Below are positions 1 to 7,121 of a stretch of DNA of 12,071 nt, in pieces. How positions within the stretch are numbered: the first letter of the stretch is position 1; each line of letters opens with the position of its first letter. The translations under genes were made by a program, and so were the position numbers. The notes below the pieces were generated by a model, which worked only from the letters and a program-made list of their open reading frames with translations, had not been told where the DNA came from and did no database searches. This stretch comes from an uncultured Dialister sp. (GTDB lineage: Bacteria; Bacillota; Negativicutes; Veillonellales; Dialisteraceae), in the NCBI GenBank assembly GCA_934193095.1, contig CAKPUX010000058.1, positions 1 through 12,071 on the forward strand, given 5' to 3'.

Positions 1-255
1 CAGTTTCATGACCCAGTGTTACTTCGTGCTGTAATCCTGTATCAGGGACAGCTTGGCGAGTTTTTGCAGACAGATCGCTATACGCTGTTGCGCGGACTAG
101 CTCTGCATCAGAATTAGCAATACTGTTTGCCTTGGTCGCAATCTGATTCGTGCTGGTGCTGGATAAGAATGCCTGGGACATCTTGGCAGAAGCGAGCCCC
201 ATCATGGAAGTCATGATAGCAAGAACGATCACCACGGCAAGGATAGCGCTGCCGT
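1..255 (-). repeat. Direct repeat, copy 2 (tip-pilin constant region)
   Basis: Positions 1-255 match 899-1153. By eye I count about 11 mismatches and no gaps, roughly 96% identity. The similarity stops abruptly at 256, in the leader-coding part, although the poly-C run and the following CGAAAA are kept in both copies. The left limit is not visible because the window ends inside the repeat. Confidence 0.9.
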
Positions 256-302
256 TATGGCGAAAATATTTTCGGGGGGGGTACTGCTCGATAAAAAATC
301 AT
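1..302 (-). CDS. Second tip-type minor pilin, 5' part only, phase-OFF by poly-C8
   Basis: This is the start of a second copy of the gene at 312-1189, running off the window edge. The ATG at 302 has a good SD (GAGGTGA, 7 bases upstream) that overlaps the stop of the preceding gene, so the two are probably translationally coupled. The first codons read MIFYRAV and enter a run of eight C. In the present frame translation stops at a TAA soon after. One base fewer (C7) or two more (C10) would give MIFYRAVPPRKYFRHNG followed by the hydrophobic helix SAILAVVIVLAIMTSMMGLA. That reads as a prepilin leader with a Gly/Ser cleavage site. The matching frame is open from 274 to position 2. The C-terminal domain lies outside the window. 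The mature N-terminus lacks Glu5, like tip pseudopilins of the GspK/PilX type. The frame shift is seen directly; the role is inferred. Confidence 0.75.
274..281 (-). repeat. Poly-C8 tract (G8 on + strand) in leader of second tip pilin
   Basis: Eight identical bases lie between the ATG at 302 and the prepilin transmembrane segment. The tract length sets whether the start codon is in frame. With 21 bases before the run, the pilin frame requires n = 1 modulo 3 (7 or 10). Eight is therefore an OFF length. This is the classic layout of a slipped-strand phase-variation switch. Confidence 0.7.
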
Positions 303-311
303 AAAATCACC

Positions 312-1189
312 TCATGCGGCTTTGATAAACCGTCGGACCGTCACAGAAGCGACCTGTACGGTCGTACTACCTCCGTATATGGGAGACGAAAGAGAAGCAT
401 CAAAAAGAATATACTCTGGAGCACAATTCGAGGGTTTCGATAAATAGCTGGATCCGGAGTAATATTGACGAAAATTCACTGCACGGAAAGCTCCAGAAAA
501 GTTAGAATCAGCAGAAGTAATTGGTTCACAAGAAGGCTTATCGAAAAAAGGATCACTACCAAGAATCCCCGTAATATTCGGAAGTCCTGCCTCCTTGACG
601 GTGCCAACGGTGGTATCAGATTCAAGGAACCGACCGCGATAGTCAGGAACCGTGGACTTACCCAAAACGGCAGAGAGCGCAGGATACGTAGCGCAGGACT
701 GCCCATTGCATTCCAGCCAGGTTCCATTGGTGGTAGGAGCTTTGGATCCCGCCCAGGCGATCACGGTTCCAATGGGAACACCGCTAAATTCTTTTTCTGT
801 AGAATAACGGGTGATAGGGAGAGAGACGCGAGGCGTGGATTCATCGCCTTTGTAAACGAGGATCGTAACAGTCCTTTGCTTGATACCCTTGCTATAGTCA
901 GTTTCATGACCCAGTGTTACTTCGTGCTGTAATCCTGTATCAGGGACAGCTTGGCGAGTTTTTGCAGACAGATCGTTATACGCTGTCGCACGCACTAGCT
1001 CTGCATCAGAATGAGCAATACTGTTTGCCTTGGTCGCAATCTGATTCGTGCTGGTACTGGATAAGGATGCCTGAGACATCTTCGCAGAAGCGAGCCCCAT
1101 CATGGAAGTCATGATGGCAAGAACGATCACCACGGCAAGGATGGCGCTGCCGGAATGAACAAATTTTCGGGGGGGGGTAGACCGTACAT
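312..1189 (-). CDS. Tip-type minor pilin with phage tail-collar-like domain, phase-OFF by poly-C9
   Basis: Likely a pilus-tip adhesin, analogous in layout to PilV of type IVb pili. The ATG at 1189 follows an AAAGGATG SD. The leader reads MYGLPPP into a C9 run and is then out of frame with the rest. With C10 it would read MYGLPPPRKFVHSG, then SAILAVVIVLAIMTSMMGLA. This N-terminal helix resembles GspK/PilX pseudopilins (no Glu5), which sit at pilus or pseudopilus tips. The uninterrupted in-frame part runs to the TGA at 312. Its C-terminal half (GTVIAWAGS, then TWLECNGQ, VPDYRGRFLESD and a closing VTVRRFIKAA) has the order of motifs of phage tail-collar domains. Several Cys residues suggest disulfides. 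The gene lies after the operon terminator at 1268-1303, so it may have its own promoter. The tip role is inference. Confidence 0.8.
899..1153 (-). repeat. Direct repeat, copy 1 (tip-pilin constant region)
   Basis: This segment encodes the hydrophobic helix and stalk of the first tip pilin. It matches positions 1-255 with about 11 substitutions, several of them synonymous. The repeat spacing of 898 bp equals one gene unit, so this is a head-to-tail gene duplication. Confidence 0.9.
1169..1177 (-). repeat. Poly-C9 tract (G9 on + strand) in leader of first tip pilin
   Basis: Nine identical bases follow the first four codons from the ATG at 1189. With 12 bases before the run, the pilin frame needs a length of 7 or 10. 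Nine is an OFF length that gives a stop (TGA) a few codons after the run. A C9 run is long enough to slip during replication. Confidence 0.75.
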
Positions 1190-1230
1190 AAGAATCATCC
1201 TTTCTTGAAACAAAGAGAAAAAACGATATT

Positions 1231-1259
1231 CATATATAGAAAGGCGATAAAGCCGTCAT
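1231..1259 (-). promoter_or_regulatory. Candidate promoter for the tip-pilin genes
   Basis: On the minus strand, ATGACG (1259-1254) and TATATG (1236-1231) are separated by 17 bp. Each matches about four of six consensus positions. It lies between the terminator at 1268-1303 and the ATG at 1189, where a separate promoter would be expected. The match is weak. Confidence 0.35.
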
Positions 1260-1267
1260 TTTCAAAG

Positions 1268-1303
1268 TAAGAAAAAGAGAGGGCAGCGGCATAGCCGCCG
1301 CCC
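1268..1303 (-). terminator. Rho-independent terminator after the pilin genes
   Basis: On the minus strand a GC-rich hairpin (1303-1281; GGGC and GCGGC-type arms with one mismatch, loop of three bases) is followed by a T-rich stretch (1280-1268). It lies 70 bp after the stop of the pilin at 1373-1834. It probably ends most transcription of the pilus operon before the tip-pilin genes. Confidence 0.7.
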
Positions 1304-1372
1304 GGACTTTTAGATAAGAGAGATAAGCAAAAGGGGAAATGTAGAGAAATAGATCAAATCGGGAGAAAAGAA

Positions 1373-1834
1373 TTAGAAGTGACGGGTAACGGTAGCCATA
1401 GCAGTGCCGCTGGCATCTTTCGGGGTGCAGGTAACAGTACGGTCTGTTGCGCTATAAGTATAAGCAGCGCCCCATGGGTCGGTAACATCGGTAGCTTCTG
1501 CGCCGCCCTTGAACTGGGTGAGGAGCTTATGTTCGGAACCGTCAATGGATTTATCGGCAGCAAGACCGGTGATCATCGTTGCAATGGAATCCGGAAGAGT
1601 AGAATCGGTAGACATGGCTTCATAAGAAAGCGCAGCATTCGCAATGGCTTCCATATCCTGGTTCATCTGTGCCATTTTACGAGTCTGCTGTGCCTGCTGA
1701 TATGCAAAGAAAGCGCCGACGGAAAGGGCGATGATGATAGCGCAGGCTACGAGGATTTCCATCAGGGTAAAGCCTTTGCGTTTTGCATTCTGGAAAACTT
1801 TTTTTCTAAACTGGGTGAATTTTTCAAATTTCAT
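1373..1834 (-). CDS. Type IV pilin, GspG/PilA-like (probable major pilin)
   Basis: A 153-residue prepilin. The ATG at 1834 is chosen because AGAGG lies 8 bases upstream; an upstream in-frame ATG has no SD. The leader is long and basic (KKVFQNAKRKG), and cleavage is expected at G/F before FTLMEILVACAII, with the conserved Glu at mature position 5. A hydrophobic helix follows, then an amphipathic stretch rich in Gln/Met. The globular part has a DPWGAAYTYSATD segment recalling the GspG/PilA C-terminal fold, and it ends in TRHF. The subunit would be processed by a prepilin peptidase not encoded here and assembled by the PilB/PilC machinery upstream. It is intact and last before the terminator, so it is the best candidate for the main fibre subunit; that ranking is inference. 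Confidence 0.85.
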   Translation of the reverse strand: MKFEKFTQFRKKVFQNAKRKGFTLMEILVACAIIIALSVGAFFAYQQAQQTRKMAQMNQDMEAIANAALSYEAMSTDSTLPDSIATMITGLAADKSIDGSEHKLLTQFKGGAEATDVTDPWGAAYTYSATDRTVTCTPKDASGTAMATVTRHF

Positions 1835-1863
1835 AAGAGTGCCTCTTTTCAAAAAAAGTAAGA

Positions 1864-2290
1864 TCAATGCCCCATGATGCCGATGTCATCGCCATTGATG
1901 CTGTCATTAAATGTGCCGGTATCGTTCACTTTGTTGTGGCCATTCGACCAGACAGCGAAACGTCCTGTAGACGTATTGACACTATAGTGATAATCATTGT
2001 TCCATGGGTCTTTCAAAATGTCGCTGGAAAGATACGGACCATACTGCCCATCCTTCTTCGTGAGCTTGTCCAGATCACCCGGAAAAGCATCATGCTCGAA
2101 TTTGTACTGCGAAACCGCAGTGGAAATAGCAGCCGTATCCGTTTTGGCTTTGTTGTACCGTCCATTGTCTAAGATCGCCCCGCCAAGGAGCATCGCGCCA
2201 GCGGCAAGCGCCACGATGATCGCGCAGGAGATCAAAATTTCAGGGAAGGTAAAGCCAGCATGAGAATCAGCGAAAAATGAATTTCTTCAT
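1864..2290 (-). CDS. GspG-like pilin, frameshifted in the leader
   Basis: The pilin body is clear: a G/F cleavage site, then FTFPEILISCAIIVALAAGAM with Glu5, a helix, and a C-terminal domain with GDLDKLTKKDG, LKDPWNNDYHY and FAVWSNG. These are the features of GspG-type pseudopilins, whose C-terminal loop binds calcium in known members. A strong SD (AAAGGAGG) and an ATG at 2290 begin MKKFIFR and then meet TGA. The pilin frame has no start of its own: just upstream it reads TGA, then RNSFFADSHAG. Removing one base from the T5 run (2273-2277 on + as A5) would give MKKFIFADSHAG followed by FTFPEIL, a normal prepilin. So the gene is frameshifted as written. It could be a mutation, a sequence error, phase variation or recoding; I cannot tell which. 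Confidence 0.75.
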
Positions 2291-2317
2291 ATAAACCTCC
2301 TTTCTGCATCAAAGAAG

Positions 2318-2331
2318 CGGGGAAATCCCCG
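2318..2331 (-). other. Small hairpin between pilC and the pilin genes
   Basis: A perfect 5-bp GC stem (CGGGG / CCCCG) with a 4-base loop sits in the 59-bp gap between pilC and the GspG-like pilin. The following minus-strand bases (CTTCTTTG) are only mildly T-rich. It may be a weak attenuator, a processing site or an mRNA-stabilising element that raises pilin over machinery expression. Confidence 0.35.
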
Positions 2332-2349
2332 GATGATATACACATGGGA

Positions 2350-3432
2350 TCAGCCACCAGAGACTTTCCCCATGTAGTCAAACATAGGAATCAGGGTAAA
2401 GGAGAACATCAGCACAATGAGAAGACCCATCGGAAGCATCACAAGGAGTGTGATTTTGGTAGAGACAGGTTCGATCATGTTGTTAATGAGACGTTCATAG
2501 TACTTGCAGTCATGTTCCAGTGCCAGCGTCATATGATTCGACTTTTCGCCTGCATTGATAGACGCAAGGAGCATGGAGTCGAAAATGCCGCTCCCATTGT
2601 TGCGCTTCAGCGCTCCGGCAAGGGTATTGCCGCGGGAAATATCTTCACGGGCGCGAGTAATGGCACTCGCCATATGCGAATTATCCACGACCTTAGCGGC
2701 CTGGGTGAGGGAATCGGACGTGGTCAGCCCGGAAGAAAGCATAAGCCCCATGATAGAAGCCATCTGATGCTGCAAAAAAGCGTGATGGAGCTTGTTGTAG
2801 ATCGGAATTTTAAGCTTCCAGCCATCCACCATGCCGATATGCGTCTTGGAGAACCAGGTCCAAAGATGGAAGAGGGCATAGAGGACGATGAGCGTGATCG
2901 GCCAATAATCCACAAGCCCATTGACGCAGCCGGTGACTAAACCGACGATCCAAGGAAGCGCAATCCCGGATTCGTCATACAGTTTGATATATTCCGGAAT
3001 TGCGATCTTAATATAAGCGATCGTCATGATCGTCATCATGACAGCAGCGATTTTTGGAACAAACAACGCATTTTTCAACTTGCTGTACAGGTTATGCTGC
3101 AGCCACATGAGTTCAGAAAGACGAAGGAAGGTATCGGTCAAACGACCGGCGCGGTCGCCTGCATCAATGGTCGGAGCAATCATGCGAGGGAAAACCTCTT
3201 CCTTCTTGAAAGCAGCTCCCGTAGACACCCCGCTCGTCAGCGAGCGGGCAATATTTTTAAGAGCCTCGCCAAGACGCTTGTTGGTCTGCACATGGGAAAT
3301 ATCCAAAAGCGCCTGCTGCAGATTGCTTCCGGAATTCATCAGCATGTAAAGCTGGTCGAAGAGCGCATAGAAGTCAGAGAGCTTCGGCTTATCTGCCCCA
3401 AGCATATGATTGAGTTTATCCATGAAACTCAT
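2350..3432 (-). CDS. pilC: Type IV pilus inner-membrane platform protein, PilC/GspF family
   Basis: A 360-residue integral membrane protein that couples the assembly ATPase to pilin extraction from the inner membrane. It has the two-fold GspF layout: a cytoplasmic first repeat (about residues 17-115, with TFLRLSELMW), two close membrane segments (about 124-146 and 160-192), a second repeat with the SGL and INAGEKS motifs, and a last membrane segment (about 327-352). The start ATG overlaps the ATPase stop in an ATGA, so translation is coupled. An SD-like GGGGGC precedes it. At 360 residues it is a little shorter than typical PilC (about 400), the shortening being in the N-terminal tail. Confidence 0.93.
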   Translation of the reverse strand: MSFMDKLNHMLGADKPKLSDFYALFDQLYMLMNSGSNLQQALLDISHVQTNKRLGEALKNIARSLTSGVSTGAAFKKEEVFPRMIAPTIDAGDRAGRLTDTFLRLSELMWLQHNLYSKLKNALFVPKIAAVMMTIMTIAYIKIAIPEYIKLYDESGIALPWIVGLVTGCVNGLVDYWPITLIVLYALFHLWTWFSKTHIGMVDGWKLKIPIYNKLHHAFLQHQMASIMGLMLSSGLTTSDSLTQAAKVVDNSHMASAITRAREDISRGNTLAGALKRNNGSGIFDSMLLASINAGEKSNHMTLALEHDCKYYERLINNMIEPVSTKITLLVMLPMGLLIVLMFSFTLIPMFDYMGKVSGG

Positions 3433-5012
3433 ACCGACGCCCCCTTCCGCTTAGCAAGTTCTTTCGACAAGTCTTCATCCGGTTCGATACGGGAGAGAAG
3501 CTCTTTAAGAGAAACCGTTCCGTCAGCCACATGAGCGAAACCCTTGTCCCAAAGAGAAGCAAAGCCGATGTGCTGACGAAGATAGATCTCAATATCTACG
3601 AGACCATGTTTTTCGGAAAAATAATCGCGCAGATAGTTATTAAACGGGATGATCTCAATGATCGGAATACGCCCGCTGATGCCGGTTGAATTACAATAGC
3701 TGCAGCCATCCGAGACGTAGGAAAGAGCATGCCCCTCGCTGTCTTTAGGAAGGAGCGCCCGGTCTTGCGGACGAAGCTGATCTAACATTTCCTCCGGCAC
3801 ACGCTGGGTATGCCGACAATGCGGGCAAAGGGTAGACAAAAGACGCTGCGAAGCAATCCCCGCGATTTGTTCGGCAAAGCCGCTGACATTCACCCCGATA
3901 TCCTGCAGCCTTCGGAATACGGCAATCGAATTCCGGACATGTAACGTTGTAAAGATGAGATGTCCCGTCTGCGAAGCCTGCACAGCCGTCAATGCGGTTT
4001 CCGCATCACGAGTTTCGCCGACCAGCATGATATCCGGGTCCTGACGAAGAGAGGAACGAAGCCCGCGCTGGAAGGTATAATTCGTGCGTTCATCTTCTGA
4101 ATAACGGACCTGCGACTGCGCGACCCCGTCGATATACCGTTCGACCGGATCCTCAAACGTAGTAATGATGTACTCATTAGTGAGATTCAGCTCATTGATG
4201 AGGGCATAGAGCGTCGTTGTCTTGCCTTCCCCCGTAGGTCCGCAGATGAGGATGATCCCAGAAGGCTTATGGATCAAAGATTCCATCATATGCGTTTCTT
4301 CCGGAGAAAAGCCAAGATCGGAGAGGGTGGGGATGGTATCACTGACGGAGAGAATACGAAGGACCACTTTGTTTCTCTGCCCGTCCCCGCCGTAAGGCAT
4401 GGTCGAAAGACGAATGTTTTTCCCCAGAAACGTGAAGCGCCCATCCTGCGGGATCAGGTTATTGACGTTGATTTTTGCATTTGTTTTATAAATGCGGCAG
4501 ATCATCAGCTCATCTTCCTGGGAAAGCGTAATGCCGCTGTCACGAAGTTTGCCATCGATGCGATAAATGACTGTCGCGCCGTTACGATTGGGCGTAATGT
4601 GGATATCGCTCGCGCCCAGAGAAATGCCCTGCTGAATGATCTCTTCACTCTTTTTCGTCTGCTCGGTGGTGACTTTCACATCATCCTTGGCGCGCGTCTG
4701 CTGCCCGGTCGCCGTCGGCGTAAAGTTTTTGTTGTAATGCGCCATGTATCCGGTGTAGAAGTTGTTGTACTCGCAGGCGAGGAAATGAATCCGCTTGACC
4801 TGCGGAAACTTCTTTTGCACGACGGAAAGAATGATTTGCGAATCAAGGAAATTCCCCTCAAAACGGGAAGTAATGATAGAAAGAGTTCCGGATGCTTCAT
4901 CAAAAGAAAGAGGCATCATGAACCGTTTATCCATCATGGCATCATCGAGCATCGCAAGAACACTGGCAGGAATGTGTTCCGAAGCAAGAGTACCGGTATA
5001 TTCTTCAACCAT
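3429..5012 (-). CDS. pilB: Type IV pilus assembly ATPase, PilB/GspE family
   Basis: A 527-residue cytoplasmic hexameric ATPase that powers pilus extension. From the ATG at 5012 it has an N-terminal domain (about 1-115), then the N2 and catalytic domains. Visible motifs are SDIHI (135-139), Walker A GPTGEGKT (258-265), the Asp box FEDPVE (286-291), Walker B DPDIMLVGETRD (325-336) and the His box TGHLIFTTLH (349-358). A tetracysteine zinc site follows: CPHC (396-399) and CSYC (437-440). That zinc site marks extension (PilB/GspE) rather than retraction (PilT) ATPases. A frame extension to 5096 exists, but the ATG at 5012 overlaps the secretin stop by 8 bases and has a GGTGAGG SD, so I prefer it. 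Walker A has Glu where Ser is usual; the essential GKT is kept. Confidence 0.95.
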   Translation of the reverse strand: MVEEYTGTLASEHIPASVLAMLDDAMMDKRFMMPLSFDEASGTLSIITSRFEGNFLDSQIILSVVQKKFPQVKRIHFLACEYNNFYTGYMAHYNKNFTPTATGQQTRAKDDVKVTTEQTKKSEEIIQQGISLGASDIHITPNRNGATVIYRIDGKLRDSGITLSQEDELMICRIYKTNAKINVNNLIPQDGRFTFLGKNIRLSTMPYGGDGQRNKVVLRILSVSDTIPTLSDLGFSPEETHMMESLIHKPSGIILICGPTGEGKTTTLYALINELNLTNEYIITTFEDPVERYIDGVAQSQVRYSEDERTNYTFQRGLRSSLRQDPDIMLVGETRDAETALTAVQASQTGHLIFTTLHVRNSIAVFRRLQDIGVNVSGFAEQIAGIASQRLLSTLCPHCRHTQRVPEEMLDQLRPQDRALLPKDSEGHALSYVSDGCSYCNSTGISGRIPIIEIIPFNNYLRDYFSEKHGLVDIEIYLRQHIGFASLWDKGFAHVADGTVSLKELLSRIEPDEDLSKELAKRKGASV

Positions 5013-6525
5013 GAGCCTCACCATCCTTGGACGAAACAATGGTTGTGACAACGCCTTCATCCTGCTTTTCCTTTTCGGCCGCTTTGATCTTCGCATTCAC
5101 CGCATCCAGGATCTTGGACGGGGGTTCATCCTTTGCCTTGGAAGGCTTGACGATCTCTTTCTGCTTGATCGGAACCGGCACAGGCTCGTTTCCTGCTTCC
5201 GCAGCAGTTTCACTCTTAGCGGCTTTCGCCTTTGCTGCTTTTTCAAAGTCGATTTCCGCCTTGGCATCAAGGTCAGTTCTCGGATTGACCATTTCTTCGG
5301 TGCGCATGGAACGCAGCTCATTCAGCTTCTCGTGAAGCGATTTGGTGGTCGTTTGGGTTTCGACCCGAGGACGCCCATCCTGGTCATAGACGATCGTCGG
5401 GGTGATGGCAATCACGACCTCGGTATCCTTCTTATCCGTAGACCGGGATTTAAAAAGCTCGCCCAAGATCGGGATCTTCGAAAGGATCGGAATCTGTTTG
5501 ATGGACTTGATCTCCTCATTTTTAAGCAGTCCGCCGATCAGAATGGTCTCCCCGTTCTTGACACGGACCGTTGTTTCCGCGCTTCGTTCCGAGATCTGCG
5601 GCGCTTTGTTATTTCCGCTTTCCACCCACTGCGAAATGGTGGAAACACTTGGTTTGATCACCAGCGTAATCGTTTCTTTGTCAAAATCGTTAATACGGGG
5701 AAGAACCTCGAGCTTCACGCCGACTTCTTTGTATTCGACCGTCATCGTCGTAGAAGAATCGGAATCCGTCGAATCGCTAGAAGACGTAAAGACAGGCACC
5801 TTATCGCCCATCAGAATGGAAGCTTTCTTCCCATCAAAGACAGTCACATTCGGACGGGCAAGAACCTTGCCCTTGGAAAGCGTTTCTTCATGGGCAGCTG
5901 ACACGGAAAACTTGAATCCGTTGTATCCGCCGATTGAAGTATCCTTGCTCCAAGGATCAGAGAGATAGGAAAGCCCCAGATTCTTGTTCTTCGTATTGGA
6001 GATCTCAACGACAGCGGCACGGATATTGACCTGCTGCTGCGCCACATCCGTGGTTTTCAGCTCATTTTTCACCTGGTTCATTAGCGAAGAAGACCCCGAC
6101 ACGGTCAGCGTGTGATTTTCAGGATCTGCCACGACCTTCTCGGCATCCGTCAGCATGCCGATCTGCTTGGCCGCCGTCGCCGGGTCGATATGCTTCAGCT
6201 TAAACGTCTGAATGATCGGCATAGAATCGGAAGGCGCAATGAGAACCGTCCCCATATTTCCGTTGAGGTATTCATACGAGAAATTATTGCTTCTCGCAAG
6301 CGCACCCATGGCCGTATCGAAATCCGTATCATCCATATGCATGGAGATCGAACCTTCCAGCTCGCCGTTAATAATGACATTCTTCCCGCTCTTGTAGCCC
6401 AGCGCGCGCAGCGCATCGACAAGCGGCGTTCCCGGAGCAAAATCCACCGAAAAAGCAAAAGCCGTAGAAGAAGACAAGACCAATGCCGCAACCAAAGCAG
6501 GCATCATGCGTTTATTCCATTTCAT
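5005..6525 (-). CDS. pilQ: Type IV pilus secretin, PilQ/GspD family
   Basis: A 506-residue outer-membrane channel through which the pilus leaves the cell. It has a signal peptide (about 1-24, ending STAFAF), an STN/N0 domain (about 25-98) and an N1-type domain (about 103-160). The secretin core (about 165-382) contains VPVF, VEYKEVGVKLEVLPRI, RSAETTVRVKNGETILIGG, IPILSKIPILGELF and TEVVIAITPTIV, all typical of the family. No AMIN peptidoglycan-binding domain is seen. A charged tail of about 115 residues, rich in Lys, Glu and Ala, follows the core; this is unusual. The ATG at 6525 has GGAGG 7 bases upstream, 13 bases after the previous stop. Presence of a secretin implies a diderm envelope. 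Confidence 0.95.
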   Translation of the reverse strand: MKWNKRMMPALVAALVLSSSTAFAFSVDFAPGTPLVDALRALGYKSGKNVIINGELEGSISMHMDDTDFDTAMGALARSNNFSYEYLNGNMGTVLIAPSDSMPIIQTFKLKHIDPATAAKQIGMLTDAEKVVADPENHTLTVSGSSSLMNQVKNELKTTDVAQQQVNIRAAVVEISNTKNKNLGLSYLSDPWSKDTSIGGYNGFKFSVSAAHEETLSKGKVLARPNVTVFDGKKASILMGDKVPVFTSSSDSTDSDSSTTMTVEYKEVGVKLEVLPRINDFDKETITLVIKPSVSTISQWVESGNNKAPQISERSAETTVRVKNGETILIGGLLKNEEIKSIKQIPILSKIPILGELFKSRSTDKKDTEVVIAITPTIVYDQDGRPRVETQTTTKSLHEKLNELRSMRTEEMVNPRTDLDAKAEIDFEKAAKAKAAKSETAAEAGNEPVPVPIKQKEIVKPSKAKDEPPSKILDAVNAKIKAAEKEKQDEGVVTTIVSSKDGEAHG

Positions 6526-6538
6526 ACAAGTTCCTCCA

Positions 6539-7108
6539 TTATTTCAGCATGACAAACGTATCGTCCACATAACAGCCGATGGAAGTCACCGTGCCGATAT
6601 GTCCAAATTCCGTATCACTGCCGCTCCTGGCTGTCACAGTCTCGCCGCCGCGACGAAGGATCACCACATCCGGGGGAAGCACCCCGATCACTTCCATCTT
6701 TTCGCTGGCGGGAGAATAATTCGCGCCTACATTCCCGATCGGGATGTCAGGACGATTGGAACTTCCGGGCATCGAAGGAACCGAAGGCGGCGTAGGAGGT
6801 GCCATTCCCGGCCCCATTCCCAGTTTTGCCACATTCGCCCCCGCCTTGGGGATCGCAGAAAACGGATTGGAAACCTCCGGAAGAGCGTCATCCGCCTCAT
6901 CCTTAGCATCACTTACTGCCTCCTGGGCCCCTTCTTTCAAAGAAGGGGTCACATGTGCGGAAATGGCATCCATATGAATGACCGGAATTTCCGGGACCGA
7001 AGCCGTCGGGGGAGTGGAGACCGCAGCATAGCCGCCCACCAAAACAACAGAAAGAAACAGGGAAGCTGCATACGCGCTTAGTCTCAAAGAGACATTGATT
7101 TTTTTCAC
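6539..7108 (-). CDS. PilP/GspC-like periplasmic linker lipoprotein-like or anchored protein
   Basis: A 189-residue protein in the PilP slot between PilO and the secretin. It starts with GTG at 7108, 8 bases after AAGGAGG. One N-terminal membrane anchor or signal segment (about residues 8-29) precedes a long Pro/Ala/Ser-rich linker (about 30-135, with PGMAPPTPPSVPSMPG). A small C-terminal domain (about 137-188) includes IGVLPPDVVILRRGGETVTA and GTVTSIGCYVDDTFVML. The size, the linker and the small beta-rich C-terminal domain fit PilP or the GspC homology region, which link the inner-membrane PilNO complex to the secretin. There is no lipobox cysteine, so it would be membrane-anchored rather than a lipoprotein. 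The assignment rests mostly on position and domain shape. Confidence 0.7.
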   Translation of the reverse strand: MKKINVSLRLSAYAASLFLSVVLVGGYAAVSTPPTASVPEIPVIHMDAISAHVTPSLKEGAQEAVSDAKDEADDALPEVSNPFSAIPKAGANVAKLGMGPGMAPPTPPSVPSMPGSSNRPDIPIGNVGANYSPASEKMEVIGVLPPDVVILRRGGETVTARSGSDTEFGHIGTVTSIGCYVDDTFVMLK

Positions 7109-7121
7109 GAGAGCCGCCTCC

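Noticed and set aside
465..932. Plus-strand ORF opposite the tip pilin
   Set aside because: It is the shadow of the real minus-strand gene, with no SD and no recognisable domain.
1..1200. Shufflon with invertible segments
   Set aside because: The two tip genes are direct repeats; I found no short inverted crossover sites and no site-specific recombinase in the window.
5013..5096. Longer PilB starting at 5096
   Set aside because: The extra codons lie inside the secretin gene, encode an unnatural Arg/Lys/Pro-rich stretch, and the ATG at 5012 has an SD and a tight overlap with the secretin stop.
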